Assembly (NCBI RefSeq): GCF_005671395.1
Contig: NZ_CP040428.1
Coordinates: forward strand, 434,001 to 498,000
DNA length: 64,000 nt
From: Jejubacter calystegiae
Lineage (GTDB): Bacteria > Pseudomonadota > Gammaproteobacteria > Enterobacterales > Enterobacteriaceae
Direction of reading: 5' to 3'
This document shows, piece after piece, positions 52,630 through 61,375 of the stretch. The number at the start of each line of letters is the position of its first letter. Position 1 is the first letter of the stretch. The notes under the pieces were generated by a model, which worked only from the letters and a program-made list of their open reading frames with translations, had not been told where the DNA came from and made no database searches. The position numbers and the translations under genes were made by a program.

Positions 52630-53204
52630 ACCGGCCCCCCGGACGTATCGCTACCCGCCTTCACGCCGGTATGTTTATGTGCATCCACCACAATGCCGTT
52701 AGAGCTCATCGCCCCGCCGCCCTGGGTAACGCCGCCATTAATCGCCACTTCGCTGTTAATGCGGGTACGCCCGGCCTCCACCACAAACTCCCCGGTTTTC
52801 AGAGTGATGTTATCGGCGGCCTCAATGACCATGGATTTAATCCCCTTCACATACCAGCGACCGGTGGCTGGTTCATACTCAAACCAGCCGCCGTCCGGGT
52901 ACGCGGTCACGCTCCCGGCCTCAGAATCCGACGGCGCCGCAAACTGATCGGAGTAAATCGCAGGCAGGGCAAAGGCGGTTTCCAGATTGCCGCCCATCGA
53001 TAACAGCACCACCTGCTCCCCGGGAGACGGACACCACCAGGTGCGGGCGCCACCGGCGCGCAGCGTCAGCCAGCTAATCCAGTTAGTTTCGAGATCGCCT
53101 GTTTTCACCCGGCACAGCCAGTTTTTCCGGTCCACCTCCAGCACAATGCCGGTACGGATCAGATTAGTGATAAGGCGCATGATTTCGGTTAGTTGTGTGT
53201 TCAT
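52626..53204 (-). CDS. V: Baseplate spike gpV
   Basis: 192 residues. Membrane-piercing spike. N-terminal OB fold (LIRTGIVLEVDRKNWLCRVK, WWCPSPGEQVVLLSMGGNLE, FALPAIYSDQFAAPSD), then a beta-helical needle ending GGGAMSSNGIVVDAHKHTGV. The HKH motif near the tip corresponds to the iron-binding HxH of P2 gpV. The start at 53204 (MNTQLTEIMRL) aligns with P2. It is the first gene of the V-W-J-I-H unit. Confidence 0.94.
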   Translation of the reverse strand: MNTQLTEIMRLITNLIRTGIVLEVDRKNWLCRVKTGDLETNWISWLTLRAGGARTWWCPSPGEQVVLLSMGGNLETAFALPAIYSDQFAAPSDSEAGSVTAYPDGGWFEYEPATGRWYVKGIKSMVIEAADNITLKTGEFVVEAGRTRINSEVAINGGVTQGGGAMSSNGIVVDAHKHTGVKAGSDTSGGPV

Positions 53205-53311
53205 GAGAAAAGCATGCCTTGCCATTTATAGACATGAAACAAAACATCGTTGTATCGTCAACGACACTAATACGATGGACACCCAGTCCCCCAGGAAAGG
53301 AGATATCCCAA

Positions 53312-54004
53312 ATGCTAACTCAGTTAAATACCTTTCTCGCCACAGCAATCGGCGGACTAGTTTTTACGCTATTAACAGCCTTAATAAAATCAATTTATCG
53401 GTGGCTTACTCAAGTAAAAGAAAAAAATAAATTCTTGGTTGATGAGTTAAAGATCCCTCCCATAAAAATAAACATAACGTTATCAGAATACAGAAAAAAC
53501 ACTTTGGAGTCCTCACTAAAAGACAAGATAATGATATACATTGGCGCAGCGATAACATTATTAATCGGCATAATTATGCTTTTCTCATCGATATATCTAT
53601 TTAGACAAGATGACACTTATCAGATAAAGCTAACCAACAAAAGGACAGAAGATGCCTTCCTGATAAAATCAGGTTCAGCCTTAAGTGCAACATCAAAAGA
53701 CAGATGGATAATAACACTAAATACATGCAATACCCCCGATGAACTTCAGAGCATCACAGAAATATCAAAGGAAGCTAAAAAATATATTTGCCGGGCTTTA
53801 TCAATTGAAGATAAATCAGGGAGTCTCCCTTTTTATATAACAAAATACATCTGGGAAAACATCATACTTGCAACCATTTTATTACTAGCTTCAGCATGGA
53901 TAATCACTGTCGGAATTGGATTATTCTTTCACATGGAAATAATAAAAAAAATATCAGATAAACACAAAAAAGAAATAGAAAAGAGCTATGATTATATAAC
54001 ATAA
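53312..54004 (+). CDS. Three-helix membrane protein in the orf30 (S/V) locus, unknown function
   Basis: 230 residues on the opposite strand, AT-rich, between V and S. AAGGAG lies nine bases before the ATG at 53312. Predicted transmembrane helices: 8-28 (FLATAIGGLVFTLLTALIKS), 73-97 (IMIYIGAAITLLIGIIMLFS) and 183-207 (NIILATILLLASAWIITVGI). Charge places residues 29-72 and the Lys-rich C-terminus inside and a loop of about 85 residues (98-182, with Cys139 and Cys160) outside in the periplasm. P2 relatives hold varied lysogenic-conversion and phage-exclusion genes at this place. No family is recognised. Confidence 0.72.
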   Translation: MLTQLNTFLATAIGGLVFTLLTALIKSIYRWLTQVKEKNKFLVDELKIPPIKINITLSEYRKNTLESSLKDKIMIYIGAAITLLIGIIMLFSSIYLFRQDDTYQIKLTNKRTEDAFLIKSGSALSATSKDRWIITLNTCNTPDELQSITEISKEAKKYICRALSIEDKSGSLPFYITKYIWENIILATILLLASAWIITVGIGLFFHMEIIKKISDKHKKEIEKSYDYIT

Positions 54005-54006
54005 AC

Positions 54007-54453
54007 CTATCCTATAAACCAGCGTAACAGAATATCCCGGATGTTCACTTCCGTCTCATTGTTAACGCCCAACAGACGGCGCTCAGGGTAGCGAACCTCC
54101 GGGCCATTTCGGGTAACGCGATCCCGCAGGCCGTAGTGGTGAACGCGGGCGATACGCTGCACCTTACTGGCAAACTCCACACTCGCCGCGTCCGCGCTGG
54201 CGGTAGTTTTCAGATACCTGGCCGTGCGCATTTTCGCGAACATCTGACGCCTGATGCGCCCCTTCTTGCTGCGCGCCGTCATTCGCCGCGGCTCCCAGAC
54301 ACTTCCGTCAGGATTGCGCTGTCGCTGTATATTCTTCTGCTGGATGCGGCGCAGCTGCTGCGCCACTTCCCGCATCATACGGTTTCTCGCGGCGGGCTCC
54401 AGATTTGCCAGCAGTGCCGCCAGCCAAGCGTCAACGTTCTGCAGTTCAGCCAC
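54007..54453 (-). CDS. S: Tail completion protein gpS
   Basis: 148 residues (P2 S 150). Seen: VDAWLAALLANLEPAARNRM, NPDGSVWEPRRMTARSKKGR, HHYGLRDRVTRNGPEVRYPE. Overlaps R by 8 bp. Ends 3 bp from the convergent membrane-protein gene. Confidence 0.94.
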   Translation of the reverse strand: MAELQNVDAWLAALLANLEPAARNRMMREVAQQLRRIQQKNIQRQRNPDGSVWEPRRMTARSKKGRIRRQMFAKMRTARYLKTTASADAASVEFASKVQRIARVHHYGLRDRVTRNGPEVRYPERRLLGVNNETEVNIRDILLRWFIG

Positions 54454-54877
54454 GCTTCACCGTCCACATTTCTTCCGGCACATCCGGCTCCGGCACGGCC
54501 TCGACGCGGGAAACCCCGCCGTCAGCGCTGACCAGCACACGCTCCGTCAGTTGCAGATTGATGCTGATATCGCAGACGTCATTGCGCAGAATATCCACCT
54601 GAAACGTGAACAGCTTTTCCCGCAGCTGCGGATTATTGATGGCGTCAGGCTGGTTATCACTGAGCCACAGCAGCACCGGCGCCATCAGCAGGTTCTGGTC
54701 GCCGCTGAAATCCTCAATCACCAGATTCAGGGTATAGCGATATTCCCACGACATGGAGCTGGCGCCGGTCGCCACCAGGGCGCCATCATCCACAAACAGG
54801 TGCAGCTTGTCCGGGTTATCCCGGACATAGGGAACGGCATCACTCAGGGCGCGGCGTAAGGACTGCGGCTTGTTCAC
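54446..54877 (-). CDS. R: Tail completion protein gpR (GTG start)
   Basis: 143 residues. Start GTG 54877 with AGGAG eight bases upstream, reading VNKPQSLRRALSDAVPYVRD as in P2 gpR (PDSLRRALTDAV). Further: WEYRYTLNLVIEDFSGDQNL, LWLSDNQPDAINNPQL, ISINLQLTERVLV. It begins inside the 3' end of lysC. Confidence 0.93.
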   Translation of the reverse strand: MNKPQSLRRALSDAVPYVRDNPDKLHLFVDDGALVATGASSMSWEYRYTLNLVIEDFSGDQNLLMAPVLLWLSDNQPDAINNPQLREKLFTFQVDILRNDVCDISINLQLTERVLVSADGGVSRVEAVPEPDVPEEMWTVKRG

Positions 54878-55130
54878 TGTCTCGCTCCTGACACGCAATG
54901 ATCGTGTCCACTTTATCGGCACAGGCCGCCCAGGCGGCCTCGGTTTCATCCAGCAGTGCGTTCAGATCGCCGTTAGTGTGTGGCGCTGACTGTTCCAGAC
55001 GGCACTGCGTCACTGCCGGACAGCCACTCACGGTAAGCTGCACCTCCTGCAATGGCCGGTCGCTCCCGCAACCTGATAATGTCAGCAGGCAGGGAAGCAT
55101 CAGCCCAGCGGCGTAAATCCTCATTTTCAC
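54840..55130 (-). CDS. lysC: o-spanin lipoprotein LysC (Rz1-like)
   Basis: 96 residues in a frame overlapping lysB by 158 bp. N-terminal signal with lipobox LSGC (lipidated Cys21) and proline-poor short periplasmic part (PLQEVQLTVSGCPAVTQC). Outer-membrane half of the spanin pair. Overlaps the start of R by 38 bp. Confidence 0.88.
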   Translation of the reverse strand: MKMRIYAAGLMLPCLLTLSGCGSDRPLQEVQLTVSGCPAVTQCRLEQSAPHTNGDLNALLDETEAAWAACADKVDTIIACQERDSEQAAVLTPRPE

Positions 55131-55398
55131 GTTTCAGTTCCTCGATCCGGCGCTGGCGGCTTCGCAGCAGTGCGGCAGCCTGTTCCGCTGCCGCATAGAG
55201 CCGCATCTGCTCCCGGCTGTTGGTTTCGGTCAGAATGGACAGGCTGATTAGCTGGCTGTTGGCCTTCACCAGCTTTTCCTCCCGGCTTTTCAGAGTCTCC
55301 CCCTGGCGCTCGATAGTCTGCCGGGCATCACTGAGCCGCCACGACTGCCAGCCCAGCGCAGCCAGCACCAGGATCAGCGCGACGGCCAGCGCACGCAT
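54973..55398 (-). CDS. lysB: i-spanin LysB (Rz-like)
   Basis: 141 residues. N-terminal membrane anchor (RALAVALILVLAALGWQSW), then a long coiled coil (RQTIERQGETLKSREEKLVK, RRIEELKRENEDLRRWADAS) and the LPADIIRLRERPA end typical of P2 LysB. Start at 55398 overlaps the endolysin stop. Confidence 0.88.
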   Translation of the reverse strand: MRALAVALILVLAALGWQSWRLSDARQTIERQGETLKSREEKLVKANSQLISLSILTETNSREQMRLYAAAEQAAALLRSRQRRIEELKRENEDLRRWADASLPADIIRLRERPAIAGGAAYREWLSGSDAVPSGTVSATH

Positions 55399-55913
55399 CA
55401 CTGCGGCACCCCTTTCAGACACCAGGCCAGCTCCCGCGTCCGGCGGTTATCCAGCCCCTTATTGAACACGCCATTCACATAAACCCAGCGAGGTAGCTGG
55501 TCACAGGCCTGCCACCACTGCTGGCGGTTGATATAGGCGACCATGGTTGACCGGCAGATAGCGCCAGTCCCCACGTTAAATCCGATACTTACCAGCGCGT
55601 CATAGACATGCTGCGGCGGCTTCACCGCCAGGCAGGCATCCAGCCGTTTCTCCGTCATCAGCACATTGGTGATCAGCCCCTGCGCCGCCTGGCGCTCTGT
55701 GATGGTTTTGCCCGGCACCACGCCGGACGTGTTACCAATTCCGTCGGTCCACACGCCCGCGCTGCACTGATACGGCTGCAGGCGGCAGCCCTCAAAATCG
55801 GCAATCAGTTTCAGCCCTTCCACGGAGGTGTGGAGCAACTGAAATCCCGGCAGCGTGGCGGCAATCGCCAGCACCACACCCACGGCACAGCGTTTAACGA
55901 CCTGCAGACTCAT
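55398..55913 (-). CDS. SAR endolysin, lysozyme type (gpK position)
   Basis: 171 residues, glycoside hydrolase 24. Catalytic pattern Glu41-8-Cys50-5-Thr56 (EGCRLQPYQCSAGVWTDGIG), the E-C-T version of the E-D-T triad. The N-terminus holds a weakly hydrophobic signal-arrest-release helix (AVGVVLAIAATLPGFQLLH, about 10-29). The enzyme is exported by Sec, kept inactive at the membrane and freed at lysis. P2 itself has a non-SAR gpK, so this is a substitution in the lysis cassette. Confidence 0.9.
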   Translation of the reverse strand: MSLQVVKRCAVGVVLAIAATLPGFQLLHTSVEGLKLIADFEGCRLQPYQCSAGVWTDGIGNTSGVVPGKTITERQAAQGLITNVLMTEKRLDACLAVKPPQHVYDALVSIGFNVGTGAICRSTMVAYINRQQWWQACDQLPRWVYVNGVFNKGLDNRRTRELAWCLKGVPQ

Positions 55914-56109
55914 ATTGCCCCCTGGTTATTTGCCCGCTCTCCAGCAGCCGGTAAGCCTTGCGACGGTAATACCAGCTCACCAGGAACATCGCGATCCCCA
56001 GCAACATACCGGTGATGGTTGCCACGTCCTGCAGATCAAACTTTCCCAGCTTCGCCATCAGCACAGCGATGCAGTACGTGATAAAGGCGCTGATTCGCTC
56101 AAGTGTCAT
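55894..56109 (-). CDS. Holin (gpY position)
   Basis: 71 residues with two hydrophobic segments (ISAFITYCIAVLMAKL; VATITGMLLGIAMFLVSWYY) and a basic/polar tail (RRKAYRLLESGQITRG). Looks like a short pinholin or HP1-type class II holin, which fits the SAR endolysin beside it. Overlaps the endolysin gene by 20 bp. Confidence 0.85.
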   Translation of the reverse strand: MTLERISAFITYCIAVLMAKLGKFDLQDVATITGMLLGIAMFLVSWYYRRKAYRLLESGQITRGQYESAGR

Positions 56110-56112
56110 TGT

Positions 56113-56316
56113 TCAGTCCCATAGCTGGACGGTCTGCGCGATAACGGCATCCGGAAGATCCGGCATTTCGACCTGCAAACCGTGAGGTAAAAAGGGGCCA
56201 TACTCTGCCAGCCCCGGATTCGCCCGCAGCACCTGCTCGGTGACGCCCTGCGTGCGCCCGTAGTGACGCCAGCAGAGCGCGTCCACCGTGTCAGACTGGT
56301 GCGCACGCACTTTCAT
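56113..56316 (-). CDS. X: Tail protein gpX (LysM-like)
   Basis: 67 residues, the P2 gpX length. Seen: DTVDALCWRHYGRTQGVTEQ, RANPGLAEYGPFLPHG, EMPDLPD, a small LysM-like fold found in tail proteins. The start at 56316 (MKVRAHQ) matches P2, against an upstream in-frame ATG. Its ATG shares bases with the L stop. Confidence 0.93.
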   Translation of the reverse strand: MKVRAHQSDTVDALCWRHYGRTQGVTEQVLRANPGLAEYGPFLPHGLQVEMPDLPDAVIAQTVQLWD

Positions 56317-56780
56317 CAGATCAGCTCCACCGTGCAGTGCGGCGCATCCTGCACCCGGCGAATGGCCCAGCGGGCATCGCGCCACAGCTCCCCGCAGGCC
56401 TCCGCCAGCTCTTCACCGCGTTTGACGCCTGACGATGTGGCGTCATAGTCCTGGTAGCGTTCATTGAGCACCGCCCGCGCCCAGCACCACACCGCACTGG
56501 TGTAGTGGTGGATTCGCTGACTCTCTCCGGCCAGCCGTTCGGCGGGCACATCCGCCAGACTGTTATATCCCCGCAGCTCCTGCCGTTCCCGCCAGGGGTA
56601 CAGCTCGGCATTCACCTCCGCCATGGCCGTCAGCACCACCTGGCGCAGCCGCGCCGGGGTGACGGTGCCATCCACCCGCATCGCCTCGCGAAACTTCGCC
56701 AGATCGAGATCGGGCCAGAAAGAATTATTGGGAATGACCTCCGCCGTGGTCGGCGCCTGCTCCGGCGCTACAAATTTCAT
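56316..56780 (-). CDS. L: Head completion protein gpL
   Basis: 154 residues. Seen: VIPNNSFWPDLDLAKFREAM, RVDGTVTPARLRQVVLTAMA, ELRGYNSLADVPAERLAGES, RYQDYDATSSGVKRGEEL. All as in P2 gpL. The start at 56780 is favoured by alignment over one 22 codons upstream. Confidence 0.94.
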   Translation of the reverse strand: MKFVAPEQAPTTAEVIPNNSFWPDLDLAKFREAMRVDGTVTPARLRQVVLTAMAEVNAELYPWRERQELRGYNSLADVPAERLAGESQRIHHYTSAVWCWARAVLNERYQDYDATSSGVKRGEELAEACGELWRDARWAIRRVQDAPHCTVELI

Positions 56781-56876
56781 GCGGCTTTTCTCCTGAATGG
56801 GTGGGCGGTGGACGGGGTTTTGATGCGGCCAGCGGCCTGTCGCCACCCCGTGCCGCCCGTGCGCGGGGCACGTTCG

Positions 56877-57524
56877 TTAACAGCCATTGCGCAGTCTGCG
56901 CTCCAGCCGCTCTTTGTCTTTTTTCACACCGCAGCGTGAATCGAGCTGCAGCGCATGATTAAGGTGGTTCAGCGCTGCCGCCGGGCTGTGCTCCGTCAGC
57001 ACCAGGCCAATGGCTTTATGCAACCGGGCGCGGGACTGGTCCGGCATATCGTGATCGGCGGTCAGGTCCAGGGTCTGCAGCAGCAGCGCCGGGTCAAACC
57101 CGACAGCGGCCAGCAACGACGACTGCGCGGCGTCGGCCATCTCTTCGGCCAGCACCGTCGGCACGGTACGATTGCCCAGCGGCATCACCCAGCCCTGGCT
57201 CAGCGCATGGCGCCCGATTTCCAGCGCACCGGCATAGTCTCCGGCGTCCAGGCGCCACAGCATTACGTACATCACCACGTCATCCTGGTGTGCGCTCCCG
57301 GCGGCCAGTACCCCGGATACCCAGGCGGCATACTTCGGCAGCAGCTCCACCTTGATTTGCGCCTTCTTCACCGTGGACTGGATGCCCTTAAGACGGCGGC
57401 GATCCTCTCCCAACTGCATCAGCATCAGGTCATAGCCCGATGCATGGCGGGCACTGCCGCCCTGCCGGGCGGCCTGCTCTGCCTGAATGCGCTGGCGGTG
57501 CTGTCGTGCAGGACTCAGGCGCAT
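56877..57524 (-). CDS. M: Terminase small subunit gpM
   Basis: 215 residues. Seen: LSPARQHRQRIQAEQAARQG, YDLMLMQLGEDRRRLKGIQS, IKVELLPKYAAWVSGVLAAG, VMYVMLWRLDAGDYAGALEI. Endonuclease partner of gpP that cuts cos. It is a little shorter than P2 gpM at the C-terminus. It begins 3 bp after N and is followed by a 96-bp gap before L. Confidence 0.94.
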   Translation of the reverse strand: MRLSPARQHRQRIQAEQAARQGGSARHASGYDLMLMQLGEDRRRLKGIQSTVKKAQIKVELLPKYAAWVSGVLAAGSAHQDDVVMYVMLWRLDAGDYAGALEIGRHALSQGWVMPLGNRTVPTVLAEEMADAAQSSLLAAVGFDPALLLQTLDLTADHDMPDQSRARLHKAIGLVLTEHSPAAALNHLNHALQLDSRCGVKKDKERLERRLRNGC

Positions 57525-57527
57525 GGA

Positions 57528-58619
57528 TTACTCCCCGCTACCCGGGTTTTCTTCCGGGGTTTCCGGCGTGCTGAAATCACCGAGCTCGATGTTTTCCACC
57601 AGAGCCGCGCAGCGGTAATCCTCCACCACATAGGCCTCGTTGACGGATTCAAAGTTTTCGATGCGGTCACGCTTCGGGTTATCGATAACCGAACGGCGGC
57701 GGGTTTCCTCCTGCCAGTAGATAGAGAGGTTATCCAGGCGGGTGATCAGCAGCGCATTAGCCGGGAAGAACGGCGCCCGGACGGCCTTTAATCCCCCCAT
57801 GCGTTTCTGGCTGATAATGAGATCGGCGGCCAGCTTTTCACTGTTTTCCTGCTTCTTGTTCACCAGCGGGAAATACTTGTCCGACAGCAACTGGCGGCCA
57901 CAAATCACCACCAGATCGTCATCGTCCTGGAATACTGGGTCGATCAGCTCGTCAATGGCATCCATCACCACGGCGTCCAGGTTTTCATAGCCGCCGCCCT
58001 CCAGTTCAGAGGCGCCGTTACCCACCTTGACGGGTTTGGCCGTGGTCGTGCCGTCTGCGGTGCTGCTGCCCAGTACGCGGTCCGGCGCATCCTCACGGAT
58101 TTTCTGCAGCCAGCCCTTATTGACGTCCTGCAGCAGCGGGTTTTTGGTGCGATCTGACGTTTTTTCACGCTTCACGCCATTAAAGCCAATCATGATACGG
58201 TCCAGCGCCTGGCGCTGAATAATGTGGTTGCGGATACGGATCTGGAAGTCCTGAAATTTCGCCCACAGGTCCAGCTTCGCGTAGGTCAGCGTGGTGTCGA
58301 AGTTGGTCTGCTCACACTTAAATTCCACGTCCGACATGTCGGTTGGATCGGTCGGCTCACGCTCTTTCGATGAGGTGTCCGTGGTTCCGGCAATGGTGCC
58401 ACCGATACCCAGCCCCAGCAGCTGGCCGGACTGCTCCGGCACGCCCACGATATTGATACAGGTGAGAAACGCGGCGGACTGCTGGATCTCATCTTCCAGC
58501 GTCTGCGCCACGGATGGCTCGACGGTGAACTTGCTCGACAGCTCATCCACCGGCACGCCATTGATTTTTGCCAGCTGCACCAGGTAGGCGTTAAAGGCAA
58601 AACGGGTATTCTTTTTCAT
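57528..58619 (-). CDS. N: Major capsid protein precursor gpN
   Basis: 363 residues (P2 N 357). Seen: NTRFAFNAYLVQLAKINGVP, FLTCINIVGVPEQSGQLLGL, KCEQTNFDTTLTYAKLDLWA, DRIMIGFNGVKREKTSDRTK. The N-terminal ~31 residues are normally removed by gpO. Confidence 0.96.
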   Translation of the reverse strand: MKKNTRFAFNAYLVQLAKINGVPVDELSSKFTVEPSVAQTLEDEIQQSAAFLTCINIVGVPEQSGQLLGLGIGGTIAGTTDTSSKEREPTDPTDMSDVEFKCEQTNFDTTLTYAKLDLWAKFQDFQIRIRNHIIQRQALDRIMIGFNGVKREKTSDRTKNPLLQDVNKGWLQKIREDAPDRVLGSSTADGTTTAKPVKVGNGASELEGGGYENLDAVVMDAIDELIDPVFQDDDDLVVICGRQLLSDKYFPLVNKKQENSEKLAADLIISQKRMGGLKAVRAPFFPANALLITRLDNLSIYWQEETRRRSVIDNPKRDRIENFESVNEAYVVEDYRCAALVENIELGDFSTPETPEENPGSGE

Positions 58620-58635
58620 CAGTTCAGGTGCTCCA

Positions 58636-59466
58636 TCAGCAATTTGTCAGGGTGCCAGCCGGGGCATCACCGCCCGGGGCGCGCTGGCGATAATCGGCGC
58701 GGCTGTCCTCGCGACTCAGTTTGTCCTGCAGTTCCGCAAAGGCGGTCTGCTGCGCCTTAAGGTCAGCTTCCAGTCGGGTCAGGCGTTCGCCCTGGTCGCT
58801 CAGGGATTTGTCGGCGCGTTCACTCAGGCTCTGCTGTTCGGTGGCGATCAGCTCCACGGCCTGGTTCACATCAGAGAAGCGCGCATCATCGGACTGCGCT
58901 TTTTTGCCGAGCAACGCGGTGACGCGGGCAAAGAGAGAGGGCTTATCGTCCACCTCTTCCAGTTCGATCTGCGTTTCTTCGGCGGCGGTGAACAGGTTAT
59001 CCGGCGCCTGCTTACGTTTCGCCAGCGGGTTGTGTGAGGCGCTGGCGCTGAATGCCAGCATTTCGGTGCCGAGGCTCGCCGGGTCGTCGGTGGCGGCCAG
59101 GCCCACCAGGTAGGCTTTGCCGGTGTCGGCAAATTTCGGGCTAACCTCCATGGAGGTGAAAAGCTTCTGGCCCTTCTTCACCAGTTCCACCAAGGCGCTG
59201 GTCGGTTCAACGTCGGCATACAGCGCCATCTTGCCCGTCAGCGGCCCGTCCTTGATTTCTTCTGCAACCAGCGCCGTTACCTTTCCGTAGCGGTTAAAGG
59301 TGCTGTCCGGCAGATAAGACTTGATGTGCTCCAGGTTAATCAGAGCGGTATAGACCGCCGGGTTGTAGCTGGCTGCCATCTGTACCAGCCACTCGCGCTG
59401 GATCTCGCGCCCGTCCGTGGTGGCACCTTCCACCCCGATACGAAAACGCTTTGCTTTTACTGTCAT
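58636..59466 (-). CDS. O: Capsid scaffold/protease gpO
   Basis: 276 residues. Protease part with Asp18 (GATTDGREIQ), His47 (LINLEHIKSY) and Ser105 (LFTSMEVSPK), as in P2 gpO, then a scaffold part with a coiled coil (SLSDQGERLTRLEADLKAQQ). The ATG at 59466 has GGAG eight bases before it and begins MTVKAKRFRIGVEG; the long upstream open frame is not needed. Divergent from P. Confidence 0.95.
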   Translation of the reverse strand: MTVKAKRFRIGVEGATTDGREIQREWLVQMAASYNPAVYTALINLEHIKSYLPDSTFNRYGKVTALVAEEIKDGPLTGKMALYADVEPTSALVELVKKGQKLFTSMEVSPKFADTGKAYLVGLAATDDPASLGTEMLAFSASASHNPLAKRKQAPDNLFTAAEETQIELEEVDDKPSLFARVTALLGKKAQSDDARFSDVNQAVELIATEQQSLSERADKSLSDQGERLTRLEADLKAQQTAFAELQDKLSREDSRADYRQRAPGGDAPAGTLTNC

Positions 59467-59500
59467 GAGCAGGGCTCCGTTAGAAAAAACTCTGTGAAAC

Positions 59501-59602
59501 CCTATGTTTGCGGTGAGAGGGGGCATGAAACAACGTGCGGGCCTTGTGCCCTGAACCACACAACGCCCCGGCGGAGAAAGCGTCCCGGTCAGGCCGTATG
59601 TT
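59501..59602. promoter_or_regulatory. Divergent late promoters PO and PP with Ogr box
   Basis: TTGT-N12-ACAA at 59544-59563, the perfect Ogr consensus, in the 142-bp gap between O and P. On the O side AACATAGG occurs 36 bp from the box edge, the same spacing as at PF. On the P side TATGTT (59597-59602) is a possible -10. Being palindromic, one box can serve both directions. Confidence 0.85.
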
Positions 59603-59608
59603 TGGGCC

Positions 59609-61375
59609 ATGGAAAACACACTGACACCCGCAGACCTCGATCCCCGACGGCAGGCCATGCTGCTGTACTTTCAGGGATACCGCGTAGCCCGCATTGCCGA
59701 AATGCTGGGCGAGAAAGTTGCAACTGTTCACAGTTGGAAGAAGCGCGACAGGTGGGGCGAATACGGCCCGCTGGACCAGATGCAGCTCACCACGGCGGCG
59801 CGTTACTGCCAGCTCATCATGAAGGAGCACAAGGAAGGGAAAGACTTTAAGGAGATTGACCTGCTGGCGCGCCAGTCTGAGCGTCACGCCCGGATCGGGA
59901 AATTCAGTAACGGCGGCAATGAAGCCGACCTGAACCCCAACGTGGCCAACCGCAATAAAGGGCCGCGTAAAAAGCCGGAAAAGAACGCCATCAGCGACGA
60001 GCAGATCGCGCAGCTGGAAACCCTGTTCCGCAACGGGATGTTTGACTACCAGCGCCACTGGTGGGAAGCCGGGAAACTCCACCGCATCCGCAACCTGCTG
60101 AAATCACGCCAGATCGGAGCCACCTACTATTTTGCCCGGGAAGCGCTGATCGATGCACTGCTGACCGGTCGTAATCAGATTTTCCTTTCAGCCAGTAAGT
60201 CGCAGGCCTACGTGTTTAAGCAGTACATCGTGGAGTTCGCCAAAGAAGTCGATGTGGAACTGAAAGGCGATCCAATGGTGTTACCCAACGGCGCCACGCT
60301 CTACTTTCTCGGCACCAATGCCCGCACCGCGCAGAGCTATCACGGCAATTTGTACCTTGATGAATATTTCTGGATACCCAAATTTCAGGAGCTGCGCAAG
60401 GTCGCTTCCGGGATGGCGCTGCACAAGAAGTGGCGCCAGACCTACTTTTCCACGCCGTCCAGCCTGACACACAGCGCTTACCCGTTCTGGTCCGGCGCGC
60501 TGTTCAACCGGGGCCGTGCCAAAGCAGACAAAGTGGATATCGATATCAGCCACAGCAGCCTGGCCGGTGGCCTTCTGTGCGCTGACGGCCAGTACCGCCA
60601 GATCGTCACCGTCGAGGATGCGGTGCGCGGCGGCTGCAACTTGTTCGACCTCAACCAGCTGCGCCTGGAGTACAGCCCGGACGAATACCAGAACCTGCTG
60701 ATGTGTGAATTCATGGACGATCTGGCCTCGGTGTTCCCGCTGGCCGACCTGCAGGCGTGCATGGTGGATAGCTGGGAAGTGTGGGAGGACTTCCAGGCGC
60801 TGGCGCTGCGCCCGTTTGGCTGGCGTGAAGTCTGGATCGGCTATGACCCGGCCAAAGGCACCCAGAACGGCGACAGCGCCGGTTGCGTGGTGGTGGCACC
60901 GCCTGCCGTATCGGGCGGCAAGTTCCGCATTCTGGAGCGTCACCAGTGGCGCGGCATGGACTTCCGCGCCCAGGCGGACGCCATCAAAAAGCTGACGGAA
61001 CAGTACAACGTGACCTACATCGGTATTGACTCCACCGGCGTCGGCCACGGCGTCTATGAGAACGTTAAAGCCTTTTTCCCGGCGGTCCGGGAGTTTGTCT
61101 ATAACCCCAACGTGAAAAATGCCCTGGTACTCAAGGCGTGGGACATTATCAGCCACCGGCGCCTGGAATTCGACGCCGGTCATACCGACATTGCGCAGTC
61201 CTTCATGGCAATCCGCCGTTCCACCACCGCCAGCGGCAACCGCCCGACATACGAAGCCAGCCGCAGCGAAGAAGCCAGCCATGCCGACCTGGCCTGGGCG
61301 ACGATGCACGCCCTGTACAAAGAGCCGCTGCAGGGCGAAACCGCAAACACCAGTAATATCGTGGAGATTTTTTAA
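59609..61375 (+). CDS. P: Terminase large (ATPase) subunit gpP
   Basis: 588 residues (P2 P 590). N-terminal helix-turn-helix (QGYRVARIAEMLGEKVATVH-like), RHARIGKFSNGGNEADLNPN, Walker-A-like LLKSRQIGATYYFAREAL, DEYFW Walker B region, nuclease-type IGYDPAKGTQNGDSAGCVVV. Cuts and packages DNA from cos. The Q start overlaps its stop (TAATG). Confidence 0.96.
   Translation: MENTLTPADLDPRRQAMLLYFQGYRVARIAEMLGEKVATVHSWKKRDRWGEYGPLDQMQLTTAARYCQLIMKEHKEGKDFKEIDLLARQSERHARIGKFSNGGNEADLNPNVANRNKGPRKKPEKNAISDEQIAQLETLFRNGMFDYQRHWWEAGKLHRIRNLLKSRQIGATYYFAREALIDALLTGRNQIFLSASKSQAYVFKQYIVEFAKEVDVELKGDPMVLPNGATLYFLGTNARTAQSYHGNLYLDEYFWIPKFQELRKVASGMALHKKWRQTYFSTPSSLTHSAYPFWSGALFNRGRAKADKVDIDISHSSLAGGLLCADGQYRQIVTVEDAVRGGCNLFDLNQLRLEYSPDEYQNLLMCEFMDDLASVFPLADLQACMVDSWEVWEDFQALALRPFGWREVWIGYDPAKGTQNGDSAGCVVVAPPAVSGGKFRILERHQWRGMDFRAQADAIKKLTEQYNVTYIGIDSTGVGHGVYENVKAFFPAVREFVYNPNVKNALVLKAWDIISHRRLEFDAGHTDIAQSFMAIRRSTTASGNRPTYEASRSEEASHADLAWATMHALYKEPLQGETANTSNIVEIF

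Noticed and set aside
53250..53269. TTGT-N12-ACTA as an Ogr box for V
   Set aside because: One half-site is imperfect, and the distance to V would place the transcription start at the start codon. The AACATAGG companion of the other two boxes is missing.
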